Translations under genes and position numbers: made by a program
Notes under the pieces: model-generated
Seen by the model: only the letters and a program-made list of their open reading frames with translations
Databases searched by the model: none
What the model was told of the DNA's origin: nothing
DNA from: a bacterium
Lineage (GTDB): Bacteria; Bdellovibrionota_G; JALEGL01
Assembly (NCBI GenBank): GCA_022763185.1
Contig: JALEGL010000011.1
Location: 1-34,383 of the forward strand
Length of the DNA stretch: 34,383 bases
Direction of reading: 5' to 3'
Part shown: positions 24,136-32,025 of the stretch, one piece after another
Layout: the number at the start of each line of letters is the position of its first letter
Numbering within the stretch: position 1 is the first letter of the stretch

Positions 24136-24579
24136 CTCTGAATAAGAATCTTCAATTATCTTCATAGGTTTATTTATTGTAAATATAGTAAAAAGATAAT
24201 TTGGTTGGTGAAGCTTAGATTCAATGGATGTGAGCTCTTTCTTAAAAGTTAACTCTAAGTTTTTTGTACTATAGTCAAGTGCCAACAATTTTTCTCTAGT
24301 CTCTTCCATTAAATCTAATAGGCCAGCATGGTTGGATTTAGGAAGTTGTTTTAAAGAAGCTTTTTCATCTATATCAAGTTGCTTTATTGAGATTTTTCGA
24401 AGGAACTCTATTTTTTGTGAATCAGATAAGTGGGCAAACCTATCTATCCATTTTCTTGAGAAGATGTAGTTTTTTCTAAATAGAATTAAAAAGAGATAAT
24501 GCTTAAAAACTGATAGTAGTAGTCCAAGGAAAATTGTAAAAACAACAATCCAAATTATGTGTATATAACTAAAGTCCAT
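24124..24579 (-). CDS. Small single-pass membrane protein, unknown
   Basis: The protein has 151 residues. A long N-terminal hydrophobic helix (IIWIVVFTIFLGLLLSVFKH) is followed by a helical, charged cytoplasmic-type region. I do not recognise a family. The gene starts 9 nt after the FadL-like stop without a clear ribosome site, so it is probably co-transcribed. It ends by overlapping the receiver gene tail to tail by 12 nt. Confidence 0.65.
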   Translation of the reverse strand: MDFSYIHIIWIVVFTIFLGLLLSVFKHYLFLILFRKNYIFSRKWIDRFAHLSDSQKIEFLRKISIKQLDIDEKASLKQLPKSNHAGLLDLMEETREKLLALDYSTKNLELTFKKELTSIESKLHQPNYLFTIFTINKPMKIIEDSYSELKL

Positions 24580-24588
24580 AAAGGCAGA

Positions 24589-25845
24589 TTAAATCTTATA
24601 TCCAATACCAAGAGAAATCGAGTGAATAAAAGCTTTGTAGTTGGTAACTACAGGGATAACCGGTGGTGCCGCTGGAACATCTCTTTCTCCAAATCTAGCA
24701 TTCCAAGTTAGGCCAATATTCAGGTTTTTGATTTGGTAAGCAGCACCAGCAGAGACTTCATGCGCAGCGATATCACCTACAACACGGTTGATGGCTTGGT
24801 CAGGAATAGCTTCATTAAAATCTTTGGCATAACCCGCTCTAACAGATAGATCTTCTGTGGCTTTGTAATCAGCACCAATATGAATCGTATGTGTATTGCT
24901 CCAGTTTTGAGCTAATACAATGGGAGGAAGAGCGCCTACAGTTGCAGTATATTCTTTGATAGAGTCATTCTTTTCGAATTGATACGCCAAACCGATGGTT
25001 AGTTTATCAGTAGGATAAATACCAAAACCAGCATTTAGGGTCATCGGTAAAGTTTGACTTAGGCTGACAGAGTTATTTGGACTGCCTGTAGAAAAATTAA
25101 TCGGGTCGGCTGGATCGTCACCCGTTGTAACATTACCATCCAAGTCTTTCTCTACAATAGAGCGTAAGTTGGCGCCAAAAGAGAAGTACTTTACAGGTTT
25201 GTAAAATAAACCAAAGCTCGCTCCTAAAGCCCAGCCACTAACATCTAAGTCTTCGATGGTATCCACTGTTGTACCGGGGTTATCTGGATCAAGGTCAATG
25301 ATTTGGCCTTTGAGTTCATTTTGTATTCTAACAATACGAAAGCCGGCACCAATACTTAAACCAAAGTCAGATTTATAAGCCAGAGTGGGTATGATTTCCA
25401 TGGAGTAAATTCTGCCTTCATTAGGATTGGTTAGAATGGCGGAAGGGGAGGGAAACTTACCGCCATTACCATGTGGGAAAAACACACCAACACCCATATA
25501 CAAAGGTTTAGCAACGCTAGTGACATATGAAAAGCTAGGAACAGGTAGAAACTCTTTTTCAGCACTTTCTGTGCTACTGCCATCTGGAGTGTAATCTAAA
25601 TTGGTAATGAGAGAATCGGCGCCTATAAAGAAGTGATGGCCTTCAAGTTGAGTAATGCCCGCAGGGTTATGATAAATGGCTGTTGCATCATCAGCAATAC
25701 CTACAAAAGCACCACCCATACCAATGGCTTTAGGCCCAACATTAACAGATTTAGAGAGGCCGGTAGCAAAAGCAGGGCTTAAGCAGAAAATGGTACATAA
25801 AGACACGAGAGTTAAAACGGTACGTTTACAGGTATTGTATTGCAT
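24589..25845 (-). CDS. FadL/OmpP1-family outer-membrane transporter
   Basis: The protein has 418 residues. A signal peptide (LTLVSLCTIFCLSPAFA) precedes the FadL N-terminal hatch, GPKAIGMGGAFVGIADDA and IYHNPAGI, with the conserved NPA. The rest is amphipathic beta strands (HTIHIGADYKATEDLSVRAG) ending in a short terminal strand, HSISLGIGYKI. FadL-type barrels admit hydrophobic molecules such as long-chain fatty acids. GGAGG precedes the ATG. Ligand unknown. It sits between two receiver paralogues, which may regulate it. Confidence 0.92.
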   Translation of the reverse strand: MQYNTCKRTVLTLVSLCTIFCLSPAFATGLSKSVNVGPKAIGMGGAFVGIADDATAIYHNPAGITQLEGHHFFIGADSLITNLDYTPDGSSTESAEKEFLPVPSFSYVTSVAKPLYMGVGVFFPHGNGGKFPSPSAILTNPNEGRIYSMEIIPTLAYKSDFGLSIGAGFRIVRIQNELKGQIIDLDPDNPGTTVDTIEDLDVSGWALGASFGLFYKPVKYFSFGANLRSIVEKDLDGNVTTGDDPADPINFSTGSPNNSVSLSQTLPMTLNAGFGIYPTDKLTIGLAYQFEKNDSIKEYTATVGALPPIVLAQNWSNTHTIHIGADYKATEDLSVRAGYAKDFNEAIPDQAINRVVGDIAAHEVSAGAAYQIKNLNIGLTWNARFGERDVPAAPPVIPVVTNYKAFIHSISLGIGYKI

Positions 25846-25931
25846 GATGAGCCTCCATAATGTGTAGGTATCTGTTTTTGTTACACAATCATGGCGTTAA
25901 ATAGGCTTTTGAGCAAGGAATTTTTACAATA

Positions 25932-25960
25932 TTTATCAAACATAGTTGGGTCACTGTCAA
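25932..25960 (-). promoter_or_regulatory. Promoter of the FadL-like gene
   Basis: On the minus strand, perfect TTGACA (25960-25955), 17 nt, GATAAA (25937-25932). Start of transcription is expected near 25925, giving a leader of about 80 nt. Confidence 0.55.
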
Positions 25961-25976
25961 AAAATAAACAATGAAA

Positions 25977-25991
25977 TGGCACAACACTTGA
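25977..25991 (+). promoter_or_regulatory. Imperfect sigma-54-like site before receiver paralogue 2
   Basis: TGGCACAACACTTGA has the -24 GG and, 10 nt later, GA instead of the nearly invariant GC. It is 37 nt before the GTG start. It could be a weak or decayed RpoN site. Confidence 0.3.
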
Positions 25992-26028
25992 ACTGCTTCT
26001 TGATAATTTTAAATATGGAGGAGTAAAA

Positions 26029-26466
26029 GTGGCCGTAAAAAAAAACCTAAAGGTATTGTTGGTTGAGCAAGACCTGGATAATGCTTTATCATTAGAATTT
26101 ATAAAAGAAGATTGGGAAATAGTACGATATAGTCACCCTACTGAAGTCAATGTAGCAAAAGTTAACAATTATGATGTAGCATTTTTAGATATTGTATTTA
26201 AAAGTCAAAGTGGGGGAAGCCTGTCAGAATCTTTGGTATGGTCAGATCCAGCTATCTTTAAATATACCGAGAAGCTAATTGAAGATATCGTTAAGGTTAA
26301 TCCATCATTGCCAATCATGTTGTTAACAGCAATTGAAGAAGACTTTATCAAAAAAAAATCAAAGATATATAACCTGTGTCCAAATGTCTTATATATGGGT
26401 AAGCCAGTCAGTTTCGATTCAGAATACTTCAATAACAAACTTAACGACTTTTTAGAAAATTTATAA
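26029..26466 (+). CDS. Stand-alone receiver-like protein with insertion (paralogue 2)
   Basis: The protein has 145 residues from GTG 26029, preceded by GGAGGAG. It is clearly a paralogue of the 23686-24135 protein: similar opening KVLLVEQDLDNAL, phospho-Asp D54, T100, K125 in MGKPVSFDSE, and the same 46-residue Asp-to-Thr distance. The acidic pair is E13-Q14 rather than E-D, which may weaken metal binding and phosphorylation. No output domain. It lies just upstream of the sigma-54-driven biosynthetic operon. Confidence 0.83.
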   Translation: MAVKKNLKVLLVEQDLDNALSLEFIKEDWEIVRYSHPTEVNVAKVNNYDVAFLDIVFKSQSGGSLSESLVWSDPAIFKYTEKLIEDIVKVNPSLPIMLLTAIEEDFIKKKSKIYNLCPNVLYMGKPVSFDSEYFNNKLNDFLENL

Positions 26467-26470
26467 AAAC

Positions 26471-26487
26471 TGTTCAATATATGAACA
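26471..26487. promoter_or_regulatory. Palindromic candidate activator site
   Basis: TGTTCA and TGAACA arms flank 5 nt, within a longer imperfect palindrome with AACTG and CAGTT outside. The centre is about 147 nt upstream of the predicted sigma-54 start, suiting an enhancer-binding protein site. It also follows the receiver stop by 4 nt, but no T-run makes it a terminator. Confidence 0.45.
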
Positions 26488-26598
26488 CAGTTGTACGTAA
26501 CTTCAACATTGTTTTGATTTTCAATATAACTTTTGCCACGAAGTTTAGTAAATAGAGTGGAAATAACGCAATTATTGATTTTATCTGGCTCAAAGATT

Positions 26599-26615
26599 TT
26601 GGCACACTGCTTGCT
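26599..26615 (+). promoter_or_regulatory. Sigma-54 promoter of the biosynthetic operon
   Basis: TTGGCACACTGCTTGCT fits the RpoN consensus (TGGCAC, 5 nt, TTGCT). GG (26601-26602) and GC (26613-26614) are exactly 10 nt apart. Transcription should begin near 26626, leaving a leader of about 32 nt before the first ATG. Confidence 0.8.
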
Positions 26616-26657
26616 ATAGTGAAACTCATGTATTTTAAAATTTATGAGGTTTAACTT

Positions 26658-26843
26658 ATGGAATTAATCAAAGAAAAAAATAGTACCAATATACCGTACA
26701 GAAAAAATATTTTTTCAAATATTACAAAGCTGGATGAATCAAAAAAATGTTCAAAACTTTGTAAATGCAAAGATTTTTATTTAGGAGCAGCAATCGATAA
26801 AGAAGCATATGACTCAATGTTAGAGTTTTGGGGGTTAAGCTAA
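26658..26843 (+). CDS. 61-residue Cys-containing small protein heading the biosynthetic operon
   Basis: The protein has 61 residues, with no signal peptide or recognised family. Cys31, Cys35 and Cys37 form CSKLCKC in a Lys-rich stretch, followed by a helical-looking C-terminus ending EFWGLS. GAGG lies 8-11 nt before the ATG. It is the first gene after the sigma-54 promoter and ends 1 nt before the dehydrogenase, so it is likely translated with it. Possibilities are a small carrier or scaffold for the ATP-grasp ligases, a ribosomal-peptide precursor, or a metal/redox helper. It has no carrier-protein Ser motif and no C-terminal Glu as in LysW. Confidence 0.65.
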   Translation: MELIKEKNSTNIPYRKNIFSNITKLDESKKCSKLCKCKDFYLGAAIDKEAYDSMLEFWGLS

Positions 26844-26844
26844 A

Positions 26845-27984
26845 ATGCATCAGTGGAGTAAAGATCAACTAGAGTTAAAGAGTAAATTTCTAGAAATTGG
26901 AAAAAGTACTTCCAAACTTTGCCAAGAATCATATGAAAAAAAAGAATTTTGTTATGATGCATGGAATGTTTTAGCAAAAAATAATTTATGGAAAATTCCT
27001 TTTTCAGAAAAAATGGGAGGCTTAGGGGGAACTTGGTGGGATTTTATTGCCGCTTATGAGGGTTTGTCTGAAAGTTTAGAAGATATAGGTTTGTTATTGA
27101 GCGGTATTGCTCATGTAGGATTGCTGCGTGCAATTGATATATATGGAACATTAGAACAAAAAGATTATTATTTTTCAAAATTATTTGAAGGTGCAGTGGG
27201 AGCAACAGCGATTACTGAAAAAACAGGTGGATCAGATGTTCCAAGAATACAGGTGAATGCACAGGATGATAAAGGAACTTTATATTTAAGCGGTGAAAAA
27301 GTACATATCACAAATGCGCCTATTTTTGATATTGCATTAGTTGTTGGAAGGGTCCCATCTCTTGGGGATAAGAAAGATATTTCGCTGTTCATTTTAGATA
27401 AAAATCAAAAAGGTATAATTAAAGGGCCTAAAGAGGTAATGACAGGTAACCATTCCAGCCCAACTGGCAGCTTTAAACTAGATCAAGTTGAACTAAGTTC
27501 TATTAATATTTTAGGAAACCTGGGTGAAGGATTAAAAAACCTTTACAATATTATTTCGTTAGACAGGGCTTTGTATGGTCTTGTCAGCGCTTCAACAGCT
27601 AAAATGATAATAAAAAATGTTCTTGAAAGGTGTTCAAATAGAGTGTCTTTTAAAAAACCTTTGATAGATCATCAATATGTACAACAAAGAATAACAGATA
27701 TTCAAATACGTCAATATTCAACGCAGTCAGTAACATATAAAGCTCTAAGCAGTCTTTTCAGAAACGATTCAGAAGCAGTTATGGCATGTTCAATAGCAAA
27801 ATTAATTGGAAGTGAATCAATGGTCAAAAATGGAAATGATCAAATAATAATTCATGGTCATATGGGCTATGAAAAAAGTAAGTTTAGTAAATATTTTTTA
27901 GATGCACTAGGCACCATTATAGCTGGGGGAACAAGCGATATTCAAAGGTTGAATATTTTAAATCAAATGAAAGGTTTTGTGTGA
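26845..27984 (+). CDS. Acyl-CoA dehydrogenase-family flavoprotein
   Basis: The protein has 379 residues with the ACAD pattern: FSEKMGGLGGTWWDF, flavin-binding ATAITEKTGGSDVP (120-133), and C-terminal IIAGGTSDIQRLN. The family normally removes hydrogen from acyl thioesters with FAD. Here the MCAD-type catalytic Glu is Gly361 in IIAGGTS, as in isovaleryl-CoA dehydrogenase; the alternative base position in the LDRALYG helix holds Asp240 rather than Glu. It may use Asp, or catalyse another flavin reaction. It is 1 nt after the small Cys protein gene and overlaps the thioesterase. Confidence 0.88.
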   Translation: MHQWSKDQLELKSKFLEIGKSTSKLCQESYEKKEFCYDAWNVLAKNNLWKIPFSEKMGGLGGTWWDFIAAYEGLSESLEDIGLLLSGIAHVGLLRAIDIYGTLEQKDYYFSKLFEGAVGATAITEKTGGSDVPRIQVNAQDDKGTLYLSGEKVHITNAPIFDIALVVGRVPSLGDKKDISLFILDKNQKGIIKGPKEVMTGNHSSPTGSFKLDQVELSSINILGNLGEGLKNLYNIISLDRALYGLVSASTAKMIIKNVLERCSNRVSFKKPLIDHQYVQQRITDIQIRQYSTQSVTYKALSSLFRNDSEAVMACSIAKLIGSESMVKNGNDQIIIHGHMGYEKSKFSKYFLDALGTIIAGGTSDIQRLNILNQMKGFV

Positions 27985-28376
27985 AGTTAAGTTCAAATAT
28001 AAAAGTTGGCGTAAAAAACACATTAGATCATATTGTTCAAGATCAGGATTTAGCTATAAATTGGGGCAATGATTTACATGTGTTGTCGACACCTGTTTTA
28101 TTATGGTTGAGCGAAAAAGCATCTATGAAAGGGATAGATCTCTTGGAAGATCAGATGTCTGTTGGTTATGGGCATAACTCTTTTCATCTCGCTCCAAGTA
28201 TTAAAGGTTCAAAAATAGTAATAGAGAGTACTCTAAAAGAAGTAGAAGGTAATAAACTTACTTTTGAGGTTCTTGCACATGACAGAGAAAAAATCGTTCT
28301 TAAAGGTATTCATACACGATATATCTTAAGCCGTGAAAAATTTGTAAATAAGATAAAAAACATGGAGCAAAGATGA
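27981..28376 (+). CDS. FlK-like hotdog thioesterase
   Basis: The protein has 131 residues. It matches the fluoroacetyl-CoA thioesterase (FlK) branch of the hotdog fold. STPVLLWLSEKAS gives Thr37 and Glu45, SVGYGHNSFHLAP gives His69, and the end carries LTFEVLAHD and GIHTRYI. Those three positions correspond to the FlK catalytic set. FlK protects its producer by hydrolysing a toxic thioester; here it could release the product, edit thioesters or provide self-protection. It starts with GTG overlapping the dehydrogenase stop. Confidence 0.8.
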   Translation: MKLSSNIKVGVKNTLDHIVQDQDLAINWGNDLHVLSTPVLLWLSEKASMKGIDLLEDQMSVGYGHNSFHLAPSIKGSKIVIESTLKEVEGNKLTFEVLAHDREKIVLKGIHTRYILSREKFVNKIKNMEQR

Positions 28377-29578
28377 CTTCTCTTAGTGTGAAAGAAAGTA
28401 AGTTTAAGTATATTCTTGGAGAGTGGTCTATTCTTCATTTTGGACACTTTGCGATTAAAGCTATTTTAGCAATTTATTTGTTATATAAACTTGAGTTTAC
28501 ATCAGCGCAAACGACATCAGTAATTATATTTTTTACAAGTGCCTCGAGATTAAGTCGTATAATTTTTCCTAAAATAATATTGATGTTTTCAGCGAATATT
28601 TTAGCTCCAATTTTACAATTGATATGTGCTGCTGGTTATTTTATAGGTGCTTATACGACTTCATACTTAGGAATGTTAATGTTGGTTACATTAATTGGAT
28701 CTTGCTACGGTTTAAATGCGTTATTGGTCAAAACAATATCAGGAAATTTAAAAAAGGATGGGTCTAAGAAGCTCATTTTTCTATATACCTACCTTAACAT
28801 TGCAGTTAATGTTGCAGCTGCAATTGGACCTCTAATAGGAAATTATTTGTATTTAAATTTTAATGCACATTGGGTGTTTATATTTAGCTCAATAACTCAT
28901 TTTTTATCTGCAATTGTGGCTATCTTTTTTCCAAAGAACAGTCATTCAAATAACACAAATCAAAGCTCTTTCCTGAGAGGTATGACAAAAGCAATATTAG
29001 ATCCTTCATTACGTTTGGTTTGGTTGCATATTGCAATTGTATATGTTTTTATGAGCCAATTTCATACACTTGTACCATTGTATTTAAAGTCATTTCTTAA
29101 TCGAGTTGATTTAATTGGACCTACATATACAGTTAATGCAGCTATAGTTATTTTGTTACAAGTTCCTATTCATAAATATTTTGTTAGAAAAAATATATCC
29201 GTTCATTTGGCAATGTTTATAGGTTTCTTTTTGTTTTTAATAGGAAGTGCATTGCTGCTTTTTAGCCAATATATTTCAGTGTTTTTTATAGTAATAGCAA
29301 TATGGACAGTTGCAGAGGTGATTTGTCTTCCATGTCTAGAAACAATTATTGGTGAACAAAAAGATACAAATTATAGAGCAATCTCTTTTGCAGCAATGGG
29401 CTTGGTTATGGCAATGGGAGAAGGGATAGGAAACTATTTTGGCGTAGGGTTAAGTCACTGGGCAATAAAAAATAATATATTTTTTATTATTCCATTGTCA
29501 CTGTGTGCATGGGCAACTTTAGCGATGATTATTCCGAAAATTTTAGTGTTTTTAGAAGGAGATAAAAGATATGAATGA
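28373..29578 (+). CDS. Major facilitator superfamily transporter
   Basis: The protein has 401 residues with about 12 hydrophobic helices and a central hydrophilic loop near residue 195 (FFPKNSHSNNTNQSS). No cytosolic domain is added. It lies inside the biosynthetic operon, overlapping the thioesterase by ATGA and the first ATP-grasp gene by 8 nt. The likely role is export of the product, giving resistance, as BacE does for bacilysin. Direction of transport is inferred. Confidence 0.87.
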   Translation: MTSLSVKESKFKYILGEWSILHFGHFAIKAILAIYLLYKLEFTSAQTTSVIIFFTSASRLSRIIFPKIILMFSANILAPILQLICAAGYFIGAYTTSYLGMLMLVTLIGSCYGLNALLVKTISGNLKKDGSKKLIFLYTYLNIAVNVAAAIGPLIGNYLYLNFNAHWVFIFSSITHFLSAIVAIFFPKNSHSNNTNQSSFLRGMTKAILDPSLRLVWLHIAIVYVFMSQFHTLVPLYLKSFLNRVDLIGPTYTVNAAIVILLQVPIHKYFVRKNISVHLAMFIGFFLFLIGSALLLFSQYISVFFIVIAIWTVAEVICLPCLETIIGEQKDTNYRAISFAAMGLVMAMGEGIGNYFGVGLSHWAIKNNIFFIIPLSLCAWATLAMIIPKILVFLEGDKRYE

Positions 29579-30779
29579 ACTAAATGTTGTTGTTTTTCAA
29601 AATGTTGCTCATTTTAGAATCGATTGGCTAAATTTAAAGAAAGATTTTAAAGGTCAATTGTTTCTTGTTACGCGTATCCCAGAAACAATTGAAGATGATC
29701 AAAAAAAAGCATTCGATGAAATAATTGTAGTTGATAATTTTGATGAAAAAATGTTGGAACAAGCATTAAAAAAACTGAACTTAAAATTTGATAAGTTTGT
29801 TAGTCATGATGAGTACTCAATTGCTATTGTCAGCCGATTAAGAGAAAAGTTTAATTTAAAAGGAGATAGTCAAGATATTATTTTACCATTTACACATAAA
29901 GTTACTATGAAATCTATGCTAGCTGATTTTTCAGTTATAGATAAGGACTTTGTAGCGATTAAACAATATCTAAAAAAAAACCAAAAAAATATACTTGATG
30001 AGGTCATTGAAAATTTAAAGTTTCCAATTTTTGTAAAACCAGCCGATGAATCGGGAAGTGTTGGAGCAAAAAAAGTTGTTTGTAAAGATGAATTTGAAGA
30101 ATGGCTAAAATCTATACCTGAACAAAAAGATTACATTGTAGAAGAGTTTGTAGAAGGGGATTTGTTTCATTGCGATATTATTATAGAAAATTACAAGCCT
30201 ACGGTTTATTTGTCATGTCAATATGCCTATCCCTGTCATGAAAGTTTTGAAGGGAAAGTAAGAGGGAGTATTTTACTTCCAGAAAATCAAAGTGTAGCAA
30301 AGAGATTAACAGAGTTTTCATCAAAAATCCTTGAAAAAATTAAGTTGCCTGAAGCTAGTGTTCTTCATTTAGAGGCGTTTTTATTAAAAGATGGATCATT
30401 TAAATTTGTTGAGCTAGCAATGAGGCCCCCAGGGTCAATCATTCCTTATATGTATGAGTCAGTTTTAGGAGTCAATATAGAAGAGCTATATTACAGGTTA
30501 CAGATAGGTTTATCATATAAATACAGTGAATCTCGTATGCAAAATGCGGCATGGATTAGTTACCCTCAAAAAAATGGAAAGTTTGTATCAAAACGAAAAA
30601 TTGATCAAGGAACAGTTAAAAGAATAATTTGGAAAAAAGAAGAGGGTGATACTCTCTCTAACCCTGACCCAAGATACCCAGTTTGCCAAATAATATTATC
30701 AGGATTAGATTACGAACAGTTAGAAAAAGACTTTAACTATCTTACAAGAGACTTTTATCCTGCGGAGGTAAAGAAATGA
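29571..30779 (+). CDS. ATP-grasp carboxylate-amine ligase (copy 1)
   Basis: The protein has 402 residues. The N-terminus is a Rossmann-like pre-ATP-grasp domain. Motifs of the ATP-grasp core are present: FPIFVKPADESGSVGAKKVV (K156, nucleotide lysine), IVEEFVEGD (about 189-197), LHLEAF (265-270, E268) and FVELAMRPPG (279-288, E281 and R285). Such enzymes activate a carboxylate as acyl phosphate and join it to an amine, as in BacD, DdaF or carnosine synthase. AGGAG precedes the ATG, inside the MFS gene end. It is adjacent to and homologous with the next gene. Confidence 0.9.
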   Translation: MNELNVVVFQNVAHFRIDWLNLKKDFKGQLFLVTRIPETIEDDQKKAFDEIIVVDNFDEKMLEQALKKLNLKFDKFVSHDEYSIAIVSRLREKFNLKGDSQDIILPFTHKVTMKSMLADFSVIDKDFVAIKQYLKKNQKNILDEVIENLKFPIFVKPADESGSVGAKKVVCKDEFEEWLKSIPEQKDYIVEEFVEGDLFHCDIIIENYKPTVYLSCQYAYPCHESFEGKVRGSILLPENQSVAKRLTEFSSKILEKIKLPEASVLHLEAFLLKDGSFKFVELAMRPPGSIIPYMYESVLGVNIEELYYRLQIGLSYKYSESRMQNAAWISYPQKNGKFVSKRKIDQGTVKRIIWKKEEGDTLSNPDPRYPVCQIILSGLDYEQLEKDFNYLTRDFYPAEVKK

Positions 30780-31999
30780 AAGAGATATTTGCATTTATTC
30801 AAAATGGTGGAGCTCAAAGAATAAAATGGGAAATATTCAATCCAAAAAACAATGAGTTAAACTTATGGACAGATAAAAAAAGCTTAAAAGAGTTAAAGAA
30901 AGAAAAACGAGATAAGTTATTTAAATCTATTACAGTTACTGAGGATTATTCATACCCATACTTAGAAGAGTCACTTAAAAAAGTTGATAAAAAGCCTAGT
31001 AATTTGTGGGTTGCTACCAATGAAGAATATGTAGTTTCAGTTTGTGCAGATTTGAGGGAGAACCTAAATTTAAAGGGAGACTATTCACTTGATAAATTTC
31101 GTAATAAAGATCTGATGAAAAAACAATTGATCAGTAAAGGTTTAGAGCAATATTTACCTAAGTATAAAGTTTTTGATAAAAACAATTACTTAAAAAATCC
31201 AGAAGAATATTTAGAAGAAATTGTTGATTATCTAAGTTATCCAATTATAGCAAAACCAACTGATTTAGCAGGAAGTAAAGGAGTTACTTTAATTTCAAAT
31301 ATTGAGGACTTAAAATCTTGGGTTAAGGATATTATTGAAGATGAAAATCAATATGAATTAGACGATTTTATTGATGGAGATCTTTACCACTGTGATTCTA
31401 TTGTTCAAAATGGAAAGATTAAAAAGGTATTACATTCAAAATATTTAAAGCCTTGTAACAGTTTTCATAATGCGATCCCATGTGCATCTATAGTTGTTCC
31501 AGATCACCTTAAAATTAAGAAAACCCTTGATCAATTAAATGAAGAATTATTAAGTGTTTTTTCTCCTCTTCCAGATGGTACATTTCACTTAGAGCTATTT
31601 ATGACAAAAAATGGTCAGAGCTACTTTTTAGAAGTGGCTGCAAGATCTGCAGGAGGGTTGACTCCTGAAGTTTATGAGAAAACATATGGTTTAGACTATA
31701 GAACATTGCATTATGCACTTCAATGTAGAAAAAATATTTCTTTAGAAACTAAAAATGGACCTTATTCAGCTTGGGCATGGATCCCAAAGAAAAAAGGAAA
31801 AGTAGTTGCTTTAAATAAGCCGGAACATTTTTTAAGTGAATATCAAATTGAATGGAATTGTGAAATTAATGAAAACTTAGAAAAGCCAAAAGGTTTGTTG
31901 GACTACTGTGGGAAACTATTGCTTTGGAGTGATGATTATCAAACTTTAGAAAAAGATTTTAAAACCATAGAGAATTTTAATTTTTTAGAAGTTAAGTGA
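30776..31999 (+). CDS. ATP-grasp carboxylate-amine ligase (copy 2)
   Basis: The protein has 407 residues and is a paralogue of copy 1. Core motifs are PIIAKPTDLAGSKGV (K160), ELDDFIDGD (about 194-202, Asp-Asp where copy 1 has Glu-Glu), HLELFM (271-276, E273) and FLEVAARSAGG (284-294, E286 and R290). GGAGG is just upstream of the ATG and the genes overlap by ATGA. Two ligases in tandem suggest two successive bonds, such as a tripeptide, or two alternative substrates. Confidence 0.9.
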   Translation: MKEIFAFIQNGGAQRIKWEIFNPKNNELNLWTDKKSLKELKKEKRDKLFKSITVTEDYSYPYLEESLKKVDKKPSNLWVATNEEYVVSVCADLRENLNLKGDYSLDKFRNKDLMKKQLISKGLEQYLPKYKVFDKNNYLKNPEEYLEEIVDYLSYPIIAKPTDLAGSKGVTLISNIEDLKSWVKDIIEDENQYELDDFIDGDLYHCDSIVQNGKIKKVLHSKYLKPCNSFHNAIPCASIVVPDHLKIKKTLDQLNEELLSVFSPLPDGTFHLELFMTKNGQSYFLEVAARSAGGLTPEVYEKTYGLDYRTLHYALQCRKNISLETKNGPYSAWAWIPKKKGKVVALNKPEHFLSEYQIEWNCEINENLEKPKGLLDYCGKLLLWSDDYQTLEKDFKTIENFNFLEVK

Positions 32000-32025
32000 A
32001 CCTTAAAATAGAAAGGAAAAGTATT

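Noticed and set aside
26658-26843. Small protein as an acyl or peptidyl carrier protein, or as LysW
   Set aside because: There is no phosphopantetheine Ser motif, and the C-terminus ends in GLS rather than the Glu that LysW-type carriers need.
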